64,000 nucleotides of DNA from Pseudomonas lutea (GTDB lineage Bacteria > Pseudomonadota > Gammaproteobacteria > Pseudomonadales > Pseudomonadaceae), in NCBI RefSeq assembly GCF_000759445.1, contig NZ_JRMB01000002.1:186001-250000 (forward strand). Reading direction: 5' to 3'. This document shows positions 46,002 through 53,359 of the stretch, one piece after another. Numbering within the stretch: the stretch's first letter is position 1; every line of letters begins with the position of its first letter. The position numbers and the translations under genes were made by a program. Under the pieces are notes generated by a model that ran no database searches, had not been told where the DNA came from, and saw only the letters and a program-made list of their open reading frames with translations.

Positions 46002-46189
46002 GATGCACGCCCCTGGGACTGAACAGTCGCACGACTGATTTCAACGGATGCCGTTTGCGCTGACACAGTCGAGGGTGAGTTAAGTTGTGGGTTCATGCTG
46101 ACAACGGTCACCACTGCGACGAATACGACATACAGCGCGATGGCGGTGTAAGCGCCGTGTTTGATTGAATCAAGAATGGCAGTGGCCAT
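45998..46189 (-). CDS. Small single-pass membrane protein
   Basis: This is a 63-residue protein with one clear membrane segment (AYTAIALYVVFVAVVTVVSM, about residues 13-32) and a polar S/T/Q-rich tail. GGAG lies 8 bp before the ATG at 46189. It is the first of two overlapping small genes. No family is recognised. Expression from the AT-rich region upstream (46200-46310) is likely. Confidence 0.6.
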   Translation of the reverse strand: MATAILDSIKHGAYTAIALYVVFVAVVTVVSMNPQLNSPSTVSAQTASVEISRATVQSQGRAS

Positions 46190-46320
46190 GGATGCAGCTC
46201 CGGGACATGTTTATTTCAGGCGCCCAGAATGCGTGAAGTGATACTTATTAAAAAACGATGGCTGGCAATTCAAAAGATCGATGTGGTTAATTATTTAACT
46301 ATTCAATCGGGCTAATAGTT

Positions 46321-46408
46321 TCGCCAGCAAGCCGGCTCCTACATATGGGAGCCGACGCGGATGATGTGTTGAAGAAAGGCCTTTGCAGGAGCCGGCTTGC
46401 TGGCGAAT
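46321..46408. repeat. Inside-out REPIN, family A
   Basis: Here the order of the two arms is reversed: the inverse REP (TTCGCCAGCAAGCCGGCTCC) comes first and the direct REP (AGGAGCCGGCTTGCTGGCGA) second, so the conserved tails point outward. All other family A pairs in the window point the other way. Confidence 0.85.
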
Positions 46409-46443
46409 GTACGGGGCTAACACCCGCCACTTAATATTCACCC

Positions 46444-46480
46444 ACAAAAAAATCCCCGTCGCTTACCAGCAGACGGGGAC
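46444..46480 (-). terminator. Rho-independent terminator, minus strand
   Basis: On the minus strand, CCCCGTC and GACGGGG (46472-46478 and 46454-46460) form a 7-bp stem followed by ATTTTTTTGTG. It would end transcription coming from the small secreted-protein gene at 46717-46899, 237 bp upstream. Confidence 0.7.
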
Positions 46481-46641
46481 CAAAGGGAGGGAATTCAACG
46501 CTTTCGCGAACAAGCTAGCCGGCACTTGATGCATGGCCTGACACGCAGTGGTCAGTGGGTCGCATCGACCTGTTGAAGACGAAGTTGCTCGCGAAAGCGT
46601 TTTCCAGTAATCGAAGATTCAGTTCGAACAACGTTCTTACA

Positions 46642-46686
46642 AATCCATTCCCCGGCAACGATACATTCGTTAACGGGGAATGGATT
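46642..46686. repeat. Long perfect inverted repeat after the small exported protein gene
   Basis: AATCCATTCCCCG (46642-46654) and CGGGGAATGGATT (46674-46686) are perfect 13-bp inverted copies around a 19-bp loop. It lies 31 bp past the stop of the 60-residue gene and could stabilise or end its mRNA. A further inverted pair, AACGCTTTCGCGAACAAGCT and AGTTGCTCGCGAAAGCGTT, brackets 46498-46603. Confidence 0.75.
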
Positions 46687-46716
46687 CACTTCGACGTTCT
46701 ATTCATTACTGAACTT

Positions 46717-46899
46717 TCATTGCTGAACTTTGTGATCCAGAGCGGCATAGAAGTTGGCGCTTTGTTGCAGGTACTTTGGGGTGTAGCTCTGGGTCGAGCT
46801 GACTTTTTTGTCGGTCGCTTCAACACTGGCACTGGCGGGCAATGCGACAGTGGCGGAGATGGCGGACGCGGCGATGATGGAGAAGATATTGAAGTTCAT
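46717..46899 (-). CDS. Small exported protein of unknown function
   Basis: This is a 60-residue protein. The first 25 residues are a Sec signal peptide (FNIFSIIAASAISATVAL, then PASAS with a likely cut after ASA). The mature part is about 36 residues (VEATDKKVSSTQSYTPKYLQ to the end) and is probably periplasmic. The frame runs upstream to 47001, but GAGG lies 7 bp before the ATG at 46899, and the signal peptide begins there. No family is recognised. A hairpin (CCAGAAAAaatcTTTTCTGG, 46979-46998) lies between it and the lactonase gene. Confidence 0.7.
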   Translation of the reverse strand: MNFNIFSIIAASAISATVALPASASVEATDKKVSSTQSYTPKYLQQSANFYAALDHKVQQ

Positions 46900-47027
46900 G
46901 ATGGGTACCTCGCTGTGGTGTGTCGTTTCAAGTCTTGACCGTCGTGGCCGTGGAATGAAAGTTACGCCCGCGCCAGATCCAGAAAAAATCTTTTCTGGCA
47001 CTAGCCCTTATCACTTCAATTGATACA

Positions 47028-47055
47028 TAAAAAAAGCCCTTGAAAATCAAGGGCT
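47028..47055 (-). terminator. Rho-independent terminator of the lactonase gene
   Basis: On the minus strand AGCCCTTGA-TTT-TCAAGGGCT is followed by TTTTTTT. It begins 28 bp after the stop of the gene at 47083. Confidence 0.92.
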
Positions 47056-47082
47056 CAGACTGCGTCAAAGCGTCGCAGGGTG

Positions 47083-48252
47083 TCAGTGAGCAGTGAGGAA
47101 ATGGAAGTCAGACGGCGAGTCGAAGTCGACTTTCTGCACGGTGTCTCCCAACAGGCCGGTTTTCGGGTCGACGCGCAGGGTGACGATCTGGTTGCTCTTC
47201 TGGTTGGCGATCAGCACGAAATGGCCGGTAGGGTCGAAGGCGAACTCGCGTGGTTCCTTGCCTTCCACGGTACGGCGCTGCACTTCCTTCAACTGGCCAG
47301 TACCGGCGTCAATGGAGAACACCAGTAGCTCGTTCACTTCGCCACGGTTGGCGACGTAAAGGAATTTGCCGTCAGGCGAGGTGTGCAGGCCACCCGCGGC
47401 GCGGTTTTGCTGACCGTCCTTGTTGGCCAGTCCGACCAGTTGGGTACGCTTGAATACGCCGTCGTGGTAATCGAACACGGCCACTTGGGCGCTCATTTCC
47501 ATGGTCAGCCAGGCATGCTTACCGTCTTTGCTGAACGTCAGGTGACGCGGACCACTGCCCGGCGGCAAATCAACCGAAGGCATTTTCGCGGGCTGCAGCG
47601 GCTGCGTTTTTTTGCCGTCGTAATTGAAGACAAACATCTTGTCCGCGCCCAGATCCATGGCAACCAGGTATTTGCCATCCGGGGTCGGCACAGCGGCGTG
47701 GACGTGGGACGACGCCTGACGCTCAGGGTTGACCTTGCTCGCCTCGTGGGTCGCCGTTTGCGCGACTGGCGCAAGCTTGCCGTCTTTGCCGACCGGCACC
47801 ACGGCGAGTACGCCACCCGGATCAGGATGAACCGCATAGTTGGCGACGAACAGAAAGCGCCCGTCCAGGCTCAGACTGGAATGGGTAGGCTCTTCGCCCT
47901 TGGTTTCGATCTGGTTGATGAACGACACCGCATGGGTCTTGGGGTCGATGGCGTAGCTGCTGACTTTGCCGACAACGTCAGTTTGCCCGGGGCCATTCTC
48001 GTTGACCGCGAACATGTGGCGCTGGTCTTTGGACAGGGTGAGCCATGACGGGTTTTCGCTTTTAATCACTTGGCGCGGCTTGGCGTCGAGCTGGCCGGTT
48101 TGGGTGTTGAAACCGAATCGGTAGATGCCTTCGCTGGCGCCGGCAGTGTAGGAGCCGACCAGTACGTCGTAATCAGTCATGGGCTTGGCCTGAGCAGTGA
48201 GCGCGGCAAGGCTGCTGGCGAGCGCTAACCACGGCAGAATTCTGGGAGTCAT
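47083..48252 (-). CDS. Exported lactonase-family seven-bladed beta-propeller (6-phosphogluconolactonase-like)
   Basis: This is a 389-residue protein with a signal peptide (LPWLALASSLAALTAQA), so it acts in the periplasm. The rest is made of propeller blades with repeats of the type SLDGRFLFVANYAVHPDPG, TPDGKYLVAMDLGADKMFVF and SPDGKFLYVANRGEVNELLV. The family (YbhE/Pgl type) opens sugar lactones such as gluconolactone, but an exported copy more likely acts on sugar lactones outside the cytoplasm. It is a single gene with its own terminator. Confidence 0.85.
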   Translation of the reverse strand: MTPRILPWLALASSLAALTAQAKPMTDYDVLVGSYTAGASEGIYRFGFNTQTGQLDAKPRQVIKSENPSWLTLSKDQRHMFAVNENGPGQTDVVGKVSSYAIDPKTHAVSFINQIETKGEEPTHSSLSLDGRFLFVANYAVHPDPGGVLAVVPVGKDGKLAPVAQTATHEASKVNPERQASSHVHAAVPTPDGKYLVAMDLGADKMFVFNYDGKKTQPLQPAKMPSVDLPPGSGPRHLTFSKDGKHAWLTMEMSAQVAVFDYHDGVFKRTQLVGLANKDGQQNRAAGGLHTSPDGKFLYVANRGEVNELLVFSIDAGTGQLKEVQRRTVEGKEPREFAFDPTGHFVLIANQKSNQIVTLRVDPKTGLLGDTVQKVDFDSPSDFHFLTAH

Positions 48253-48391
48253 GGGGCTGTTCTCTTTTTGGAGTTGTTGGCGCGCCGTAGACGCGGAAGT
48301 TCACGGATATGACAGCATGTTGCTGAGAGTAGTTGCCTGGCGGGTGCTGTAGGTTGCACGGCAAGCCGCGCCCCCGCGCACGCAAACAATC

Positions 48392-48480
48392 TATAGGAGC
48401 CGGCTTGCTGGCGAACCGGGCGAATCTGCCACCGCTGGGGCGACTGGAAGAATGCGTTCGCCAGCAAGCCGGCTCCTACA
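48392..48480. repeat. REPIN, family A
   Basis: Inverted copies of ATAGGAGCCGGCTTGCTGGC and its complement lie about 45 bp apart. They are in the 501-bp gap 48253-48753, which otherwise holds only the minisatellite region. Confidence 0.9.
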
Positions 48481-48487
48481 GAGGACC

Positions 48488-48729
48488 TGCATCGCCGCGT
48501 GTTCGGTCAGCCAGGTCAGGCAGGTGAGCAAGTTCAGGCAGGTCAGCCATAAAAATGCCGATTCATTGCCGCGGGGTCGACGACGGCAATCAGTGGATCT
48601 GCATTGCCACGTGTTCAGGCACCCAAGTCAGGCAGGTGAGCAGGGGCAGGCAGGTCAGCCAGGTCAGCCAGGTCAGCCAGGTCAGCCAGGTCAGCCAGGT
48701 CAGCCATAAAAATGCCGATTCATTGCCGC
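48488..48729. repeat. Minisatellite: 9-bp CAGGTCAGC tandem array within a duplicated ~157-bp unit
   Basis: CAGGTCAGC is repeated six times without error at 48651-48704. Around it a larger unit is duplicated: CATAAAAATGCCGATTCATT with GCCGC occurs at 48548-48572 and 48705-48729, 157 bp apart, each after a stretch of CAGGTCAG-like words. The first copy has only two or three such words, so the array has expanded in the second. The region is read here as non-coding; the open frames across it are short and repetitive. Confidence 0.85.
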
Positions 48730-48753
48730 AAGGTCTACGAAGGCAATGCCGAG

Positions 48754-49074
48754 TTAGCCCTGCACGCCCTCTTCATCCTCGTCCTCGTCACTCGCCGAAA
48801 TGCCGTTGAGCACCACGATGCGGTGGTCGGCATTGCCGTCGTTGATGACCCAGCTCTGCAACTGGCTGTCGTATTCGGCGGCGTCGATCTGCGCCAGTGA
48901 GAAGCGCCAGACCTTGCGCTCGCGTCCGTCCATGCTTTCAATCTGCAGCATTTCGTCGAGGCTGAAGTCGAAGGCGTGCAAGCCATCGATCTCCAGCATG
49001 CTGTGGGCGGTCAGTGCGGCCTGGAGTTCAGTGCGCAGCGAGTGTGGCGTGGTGGTCATGGCAGTGGTTCGCAT
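48754..49074 (-). CDS. Small conserved hypothetical protein, probably DUF5629
   Basis: This is a 106-residue acidic cytoplasmic protein without signal or membrane segment. It resembles a Pseudomonas family I recall as DUF5629 (HSMLEIDGLHAFDFSLDEM, then KVWRFSLAQIDAAEYD). The tail is very acidic (SDEDEDEEG). An internal ATG at 49059 is an alternative start; neither has a good ribosome site. Function unknown. Confidence 0.7.
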   Translation of the reverse strand: MRTTAMTTTPHSLRTELQAALTAHSMLEIDGLHAFDFSLDEMLQIESMDGRERKVWRFSLAQIDAAEYDSQLQSWVINDGNADHRIVVLNGISASDEDEDEEGVQG

Positions 49075-49141
49075 CAGTGAAAGCGCGAATGATAGGTGAA
49101 AAAGCGTCGAAGCGCTGGCCTCGACGCTTGCTTCATGTGGC

Positions 49142-50467
49142 TCAGTCCTGCACCGTTTCCCTGGCGTAGTAGCGCGCGGGAATACCCCAGACGATCAACG
49201 CGATGGCCAGCACGCTCACCGCAAACAAGGCGAACAGCGCAGGGGTGGCCGTCCCGGTGAGGTCCTTGATGCGTCCGACCATGAACGGCGCAATGATGCC
49301 TCCCAGTTGGCCGAGGGAGTTGATCAGCGCGATGCCGGCGGCGGCAGCAATGCCGGTCAGAAAACGCGGCGGGATGGTCCAGAAAATCGGCATCCAGGCA
49401 ATGATCCCGGTCATGATCAATGTCATGCCGATCATCAACGGCACCAACTGACCCGCAAACAGCGCGCAGACCAGATAACCCGCCGCCGTCATCGTCGCAC
49501 AGCCGGCCATGTGCCAACGGCGTTCGCCGTGGCGGTCGGAGCTGGCGCCAATCAACAGGTTGCCGATCACTGCGCCCACATACGGGATCACCGTCAGCAG
49601 CCCGATGTTCAGGGTGTCGGTTACGCCGGCGGTCTTGATCAGTTGCGGCATCCAGAACAGCAGCCCGGTCAACGCCATGACCAGGCACAGGTAGATGCCG
49701 GACATGACATAGGTGGTCGGGTGTTTCCAGATGTCTTTGACCTTCTGCGTGACAGCGGGCTTGGCTTCCTTGGCCATACGCGCCAGCACCACCTGCTTTT
49801 CCTGCTCACTGAGCCAGGTGGCGTCTTCGATACGATCCTTGACCAGCCAGAACACCACACCACCGAGCAGAATCGACGGGATGCCTTCGATCAGGAACAG
49901 CCAGCGCCAGCCGGCCAGGCCCATGACGCCATCGAAATGGCCAAGGATCAGACCCGCAATCGGACCGCCGACAATCCCGCACAGGCAAATGGAGCTTTTA
50001 AAGTAGGAGTTGACCCGTGCCCGACGCGAACCCGGATACCACTGGGTGAAGAAGTACAGCACGCCGGGGACGAACCCTGCCTCCATCACGCCGATCAGGA
50101 AGCGCAGCGTGTAAAACCAGAATTCGGTTTGCACGAACATCATGCAGGCAGATGCGATGCCCCACGAGACCATGATCCGGGCGATCCAGATCCGCGCGCC
50201 GATCTTGTGCAGCAGCACGTTGCTCGGCACTTCAAACAGGAAGTAGCCGACGAAGAACAAGCTCGCGCCCAGGCCATAGACGGTTTCGCTGAAGCCCAGG
50301 TCGCTGGCCATCTGCAGCTTGGCGAAGCTGATGTTGACCCGGTCCAGGTACGCAAACAGAAAACAGCAGATGAACAACGGCACGATGCGCCAGCTCACCT
50401 TGCGATAGATGCTGTCCTCGAGCGCGTCGGCGTCGAGCTGGTCCAGCGGGATGGCAGTGGCGGTCAT
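49142..50467 (-). CDS. MFS transporter, anion:cation symporter (ACS) family
   Basis: This is a 441-residue proton symporter with 12 predicted membrane segments. It has ACS-family text: FLFAYLDRVNISFAKLQM in the first segment, RFLIGVMEAGFVPGVLYF in the fourth. I chose the ATG at 50467 because GAGG is 7-8 bp before it; an upstream GTG would lack a site. The family takes up sugar acids and other organic anions. It is on the same strand as the GguC-like and second MFS genes, so the substrate is probably a sugar acid. Confidence 0.85.
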   Translation of the reverse strand: MTATAIPLDQLDADALEDSIYRKVSWRIVPLFICCFLFAYLDRVNISFAKLQMASDLGFSETVYGLGASLFFVGYFLFEVPSNVLLHKIGARIWIARIMVSWGIASACMMFVQTEFWFYTLRFLIGVMEAGFVPGVLYFFTQWYPGSRRARVNSYFKSSICLCGIVGGPIAGLILGHFDGVMGLAGWRWLFLIEGIPSILLGGVVFWLVKDRIEDATWLSEQEKQVVLARMAKEAKPAVTQKVKDIWKHPTTYVMSGIYLCLVMALTGLLFWMPQLIKTAGVTDTLNIGLLTVIPYVGAVIGNLLIGASSDRHGERRWHMAGCATMTAAGYLVCALFAGQLVPLMIGMTLIMTGIIAWMPIFWTIPPRFLTGIAAAAGIALINSLGQLGGIIAPFMVGRIKDLTGTATPALFALFAVSVLAIALIVWGIPARYYARETVQD

Positions 50468-50561
50468 GGGTCGCACCTCGTTTTGTTTTTATGTGGGTGT
50501 CCGGGGTGTGCAGGACGCGGAGCCGAAAAACCCTGCAGGAGTGAGGACTAACGCGGCCAAC

Positions 50562-50669
50562 TGTAGGAGCGCGCTTGCCCGCGAAGAGGCCGGTACATCC
50601 GACGCATATCGGCAGTCCTTACCTACGCCTTCGCGGGCAAGGTGGAGCGCCACCCCGGTCGCTCCTACA
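50562..50669. repeat. REPIN, family B, with insertion in one arm
   Basis: The left arm is a good GTAGGAGCGCGCTTGCCCGC. In the right arm about 18 bp (GTGGAGCGCCACCCCGGT) interrupts the REP, adding a small hairpin (GTGGAGCGCCAC). It lies in the 307-bp gap 50468-50774, where nothing else stands out. Confidence 0.8.
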
Positions 50670-50774
50670 AAATCCGCGTAAGCGAACATTATTTCGCTCA
50701 CGCCCTGCCCCACGTGCAGCCCAAAACCCACCCACTCAGTGGGACCGGCTAGCGCTGCTGCAGGGTTTGAAGCA

Positions 50775-51767
50775 TCAAAGCTGCTTGATACCACCCGGCT
50801 GGAAAACCGCATCGGCCGGTTTGATACCGTTAATCAGCGGCGCACCAAACTCGTGCTGGCTGATCTCAAATTTATCCCCCGGCTGGGTCTTGATGCCGTC
50901 GGCAAACGACAGCGTCGCGGTGCCGAAGAAATGCACGTGTACATCGCCCGGCCGCAGGAACTGCGCGTATTTGAAATGATGGTATTCAAGGTTTTCCAGG
51001 CTGTGGCACATGTTGGCCTCGCCGCTGAGAAACTCCTTCTCCCACAGCACTTGCCCGTCGCGGTGGATGCGGCTGGTACCGGCAAGGTTCTGCGGCAGAT
51101 CGCCGACGCGCAGCTCAGGGCCGAACGAGCAGGCGCGCAGCTTGGAATGGGCGAGGTACAGGTAGTTCTTGCGCTCCATGATGTGATCGGAGAATTCGTT
51201 ACCGATGGCGAAACCCAGACGATAAGGCTTGCCGTCGTGACCGATCACATAAAGCCCGCTCAGCTCGGGCTCTTCGCCGGCATCTTCGGAGAAAGGCGGC
51301 TGCGGGAACGACTCACCGGGACGGATGACGATGCTGCCATCGCCTTTATAGAACCACTCCGGTTGCACGCCAGCCTGGCCCGCCGCCGGTTTGCCGCCTT
51401 CCAGGCCCCATTTGAAGATGCGCATGGTGTCGGTCATGGCCGACTCGTCGTTGCCATGCTGGTGCATTTTGTCCCGCGCTGAGGCGCTGCCCAAGTGGGT
51501 CAGCCCTGTACCGCTGACCAGCAAATGCGCAGGATCGGGGTGGTCCAGCGGCGGGAGGATCATCAGATCGGCGCGCAGTTGGGAATAATCGTGGTTGTCA
51601 CCCAGGCCCAGGCTGTCGACCTGCTCGGCCAGGGAAATGTTTTTGTCGATCGCCGCCAGCGCCAGATCACGGGTGCTGGTTGCGCCCTGAATCTCACGCA
51701 CCAGCGGGCCATCTACCAAACCGACCCGACGCTGGCCGTTGCCCAGTTCGAACTGTACTAAATGCAT
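50775..51767 (-). CDS. GguC/AraD1-family protein (FAA hydrolase fold)
   Basis: This is a 330-residue cytoplasmic protein of the fumarylacetoacetate-hydrolase fold, GguC/AraD1 branch. It starts with the family's MHLVQFELGNGQRRVGLVDG; later text includes GTGLTHLGSASARDKMH and AIGNEFSDHIMERKNYLYLA, with the acidic residues that bind metal in this fold. AraD1 proteins are thought to work on 2-keto-3-deoxy sugar acids. The nearby dehydratase would supply such a compound, which makes the next catabolic step a fair inference. It lies between two MFS genes on the same strand. Confidence 0.85.
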   Translation of the reverse strand: MHLVQFELGNGQRRVGLVDGPLVREIQGATSTRDLALAAIDKNISLAEQVDSLGLGDNHDYSQLRADLMILPPLDHPDPAHLLVSGTGLTHLGSASARDKMHQHGNDESAMTDTMRIFKWGLEGGKPAAGQAGVQPEWFYKGDGSIVIRPGESFPQPPFSEDAGEEPELSGLYVIGHDGKPYRLGFAIGNEFSDHIMERKNYLYLAHSKLRACSFGPELRVGDLPQNLAGTSRIHRDGQVLWEKEFLSGEANMCHSLENLEYHHFKYAQFLRPGDVHVHFFGTATLSFADGIKTQPGDKFEISQHEFGAPLINGIKPADAVFQPGGIKQL

Positions 51768-51815
51768 GGGTTTCTCCTATTGGTGTCTACACGGTCTCCG
51801 TGGGAGACGCATGGG

Positions 51816-53129
51816 TTAACGCGGACGCGCGCTGGCGGCAAATTTCGACTCGGGCAGGACGTGCTTGCGCTCCAGGACACGGTAGACCACACCTGTCAGG
51901 ATCAGCCCGCAAATCATCACGCCGGAAAGGAAGTACAAGCCGCTGGCGAGGTTGCCGGTCAGCTCTTTCAGCCAGCCGATCACGAACGGGCCGATATAGC
52001 CGCCCAGGTTGCCCACCGAGTTGATCAGGGCGATGCCCGCCGCTGCGCTGGCACCGGCAAAGAAGCGCCCGGGTAATGTCCAGAACACCGCCGTGCAGGA
52101 AAACAGCGAGAACGCCACCAGCGACAGCGCCGCCAGCTGCAACACCGGCACGCTCAGGTACGCGCTGAGGAACAGGCCGATCGCGCCAATCACATAAAGG
52201 ACGGCCAGATGACCGTAGCGGTCGTTGAGCCGGTCCGAGCTGCGCGGCACGATCAGCAAGCCAACGATGCCAAAAATATAAGGTACGGCCGAAATGAACC
52301 CGGTTGTCAGGTCGCTGCCGCCGAACTGTTTGATCAGCGTCGGCAACCACAGTCCCAGGCCATAAATGCTCAAAGTCACGGGGAGGTAAAACAGCGCAAG
52401 CAGCAGGACGCGCTTGTCTTTCAGCGCATGCAGCGGGTTGCCGTGGCGGGTCTGACCGTATTCTTCCAAATCTTTTTTCAGCTCGCCGGCGAGCCAGTCC
52501 TTCTCCACCGGGTCCATCCATTTCACGTCTTTCGGGCCGTCAGGCAGCCAGCGCAAGACCGGCAGGGTCAGCAGAATCGCCGGCGCGCCGATGCACAGAA
52601 ACAGCCACTGCCAGCCGTGCAGACCGGCCACACCTTCCATGCCCAGCAAGCCGCCGGAAATCGGCCCGGTGATCATCATCGCGATGGGTTGAGAAAGAAT
52701 GAACAGGCCCAGGATCTTGCCGCGATGGCGGACCGGGAACCACTGAGTGATGTAATACAGCACGCCCGGGAAGAAGCCCGCCTCGGCCGCACCGAGCAGA
52801 AAGCGCATCACATAAAAGCTGGTGGGCCCCTGAATGAACGCCATGCCCATGGTGATAGCACCCCAGGTGAGCATGATCCGGGCGAACCAGCGGCGCGCGC
52901 CGAAGCGTTCAAGCATCAGGTTGCTGGGGATTTCCAACAGAAAGTAGCCAATGAAGAACAGGCCCGCGCCCATGCCATAGGCCGCGTCACCGATGCCGAC
53001 GTCTGCGCCCATGTGCAGCTTGGCAAAGCCGACGGCGGAGCGGTCAACGTAGGCAATCAGGTAAAGCAGGATCAGAAAGGGAATGAGTTTCAGGGTGATG
53101 CGACGTATAAGCCTGAGTTCCTGGCTCAT
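51816..53129 (-). CDS. MFS transporter, ACS family (second copy in locus)
   Basis: This is a 437-residue symporter with 12 predicted membrane segments, a distant paralogue of the gene at 49142. Family motifs: LIAYVDRSAVGFAKLHM in the first segment and RFLLGAAEAGFFPGVLYY in the fourth. Starts at 53195, 53144 and 53129 are possible; TGAGGA lies about 8 bp before the ATG at 53129 (MSQELRLIRR), so I chose that. It is divergent from the dehydratase and shares its control region, so it likely imports the substrate of that enzyme. Confidence 0.87.
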   Translation of the reverse strand: MSQELRLIRRITLKLIPFLILLYLIAYVDRSAVGFAKLHMGADVGIGDAAYGMGAGLFFIGYFLLEIPSNLMLERFGARRWFARIMLTWGAITMGMAFIQGPTSFYVMRFLLGAAEAGFFPGVLYYITQWFPVRHRGKILGLFILSQPIAMMITGPISGGLLGMEGVAGLHGWQWLFLCIGAPAILLTLPVLRWLPDGPKDVKWMDPVEKDWLAGELKKDLEEYGQTRHGNPLHALKDKRVLLLALFYLPVTLSIYGLGLWLPTLIKQFGGSDLTTGFISAVPYIFGIVGLLIVPRSSDRLNDRYGHLAVLYVIGAIGLFLSAYLSVPVLQLAALSLVAFSLFSCTAVFWTLPGRFFAGASAAAGIALINSVGNLGGYIGPFVIGWLKELTGNLASGLYFLSGVMICGLILTGVVYRVLERKHVLPESKFAASARPR

Positions 53130-53243
53130 GGATGCGGTCCTCATTGTTTTTGTTATGGAAGCCTGCGGTGATCGCCTCTGCCCTCGTGTGCGCATTGCTG
53201 CGAATAAGGCTGGCAGGGTCGTCCCTCGGTCTGGATCGACTAT

Positions 53244-53256
53244 ATAGTATTACTAT
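53244..53256. promoter_or_regulatory. Candidate FadR-type operator 1
   Basis: ATAGTATTACTAT is a perfect palindrome and fits the TNGTNNNACNA pattern of FadR-type GntR regulators. It is 114 bp before the MFS start at 53129 and about 100 bp before the dehydratase start. Confidence 0.6.
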
Positions 53257-53319
53257 TTAAGGTGACAACTCTTCCACTGGCGACATTTTCGGCCTATTTT
53301 AGTCGTCAGCCGCAGCCTT

Positions 53320-53330
53320 TAGTCTTACAA
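53320..53330. promoter_or_regulatory. Candidate FadR-type operator 2
   Basis: TAGTCTTACAA fits TNGTNNNACNA. It ends 11 bp before a -10-like TACAAT (53342-53347 region), so binding would block the dehydratase promoter. Confidence 0.5.
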
Positions 53331-53359
53331 ATAAAGCCTTACAATAAGAGTGCTGATTT

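Noticed and set aside
48651..48704. Possible CRISPR or coding repeat because of regular spacing
   Set aside because: The units are 9 bp and directly adjacent with no spacers, so this is a minisatellite. No cas gene is near.
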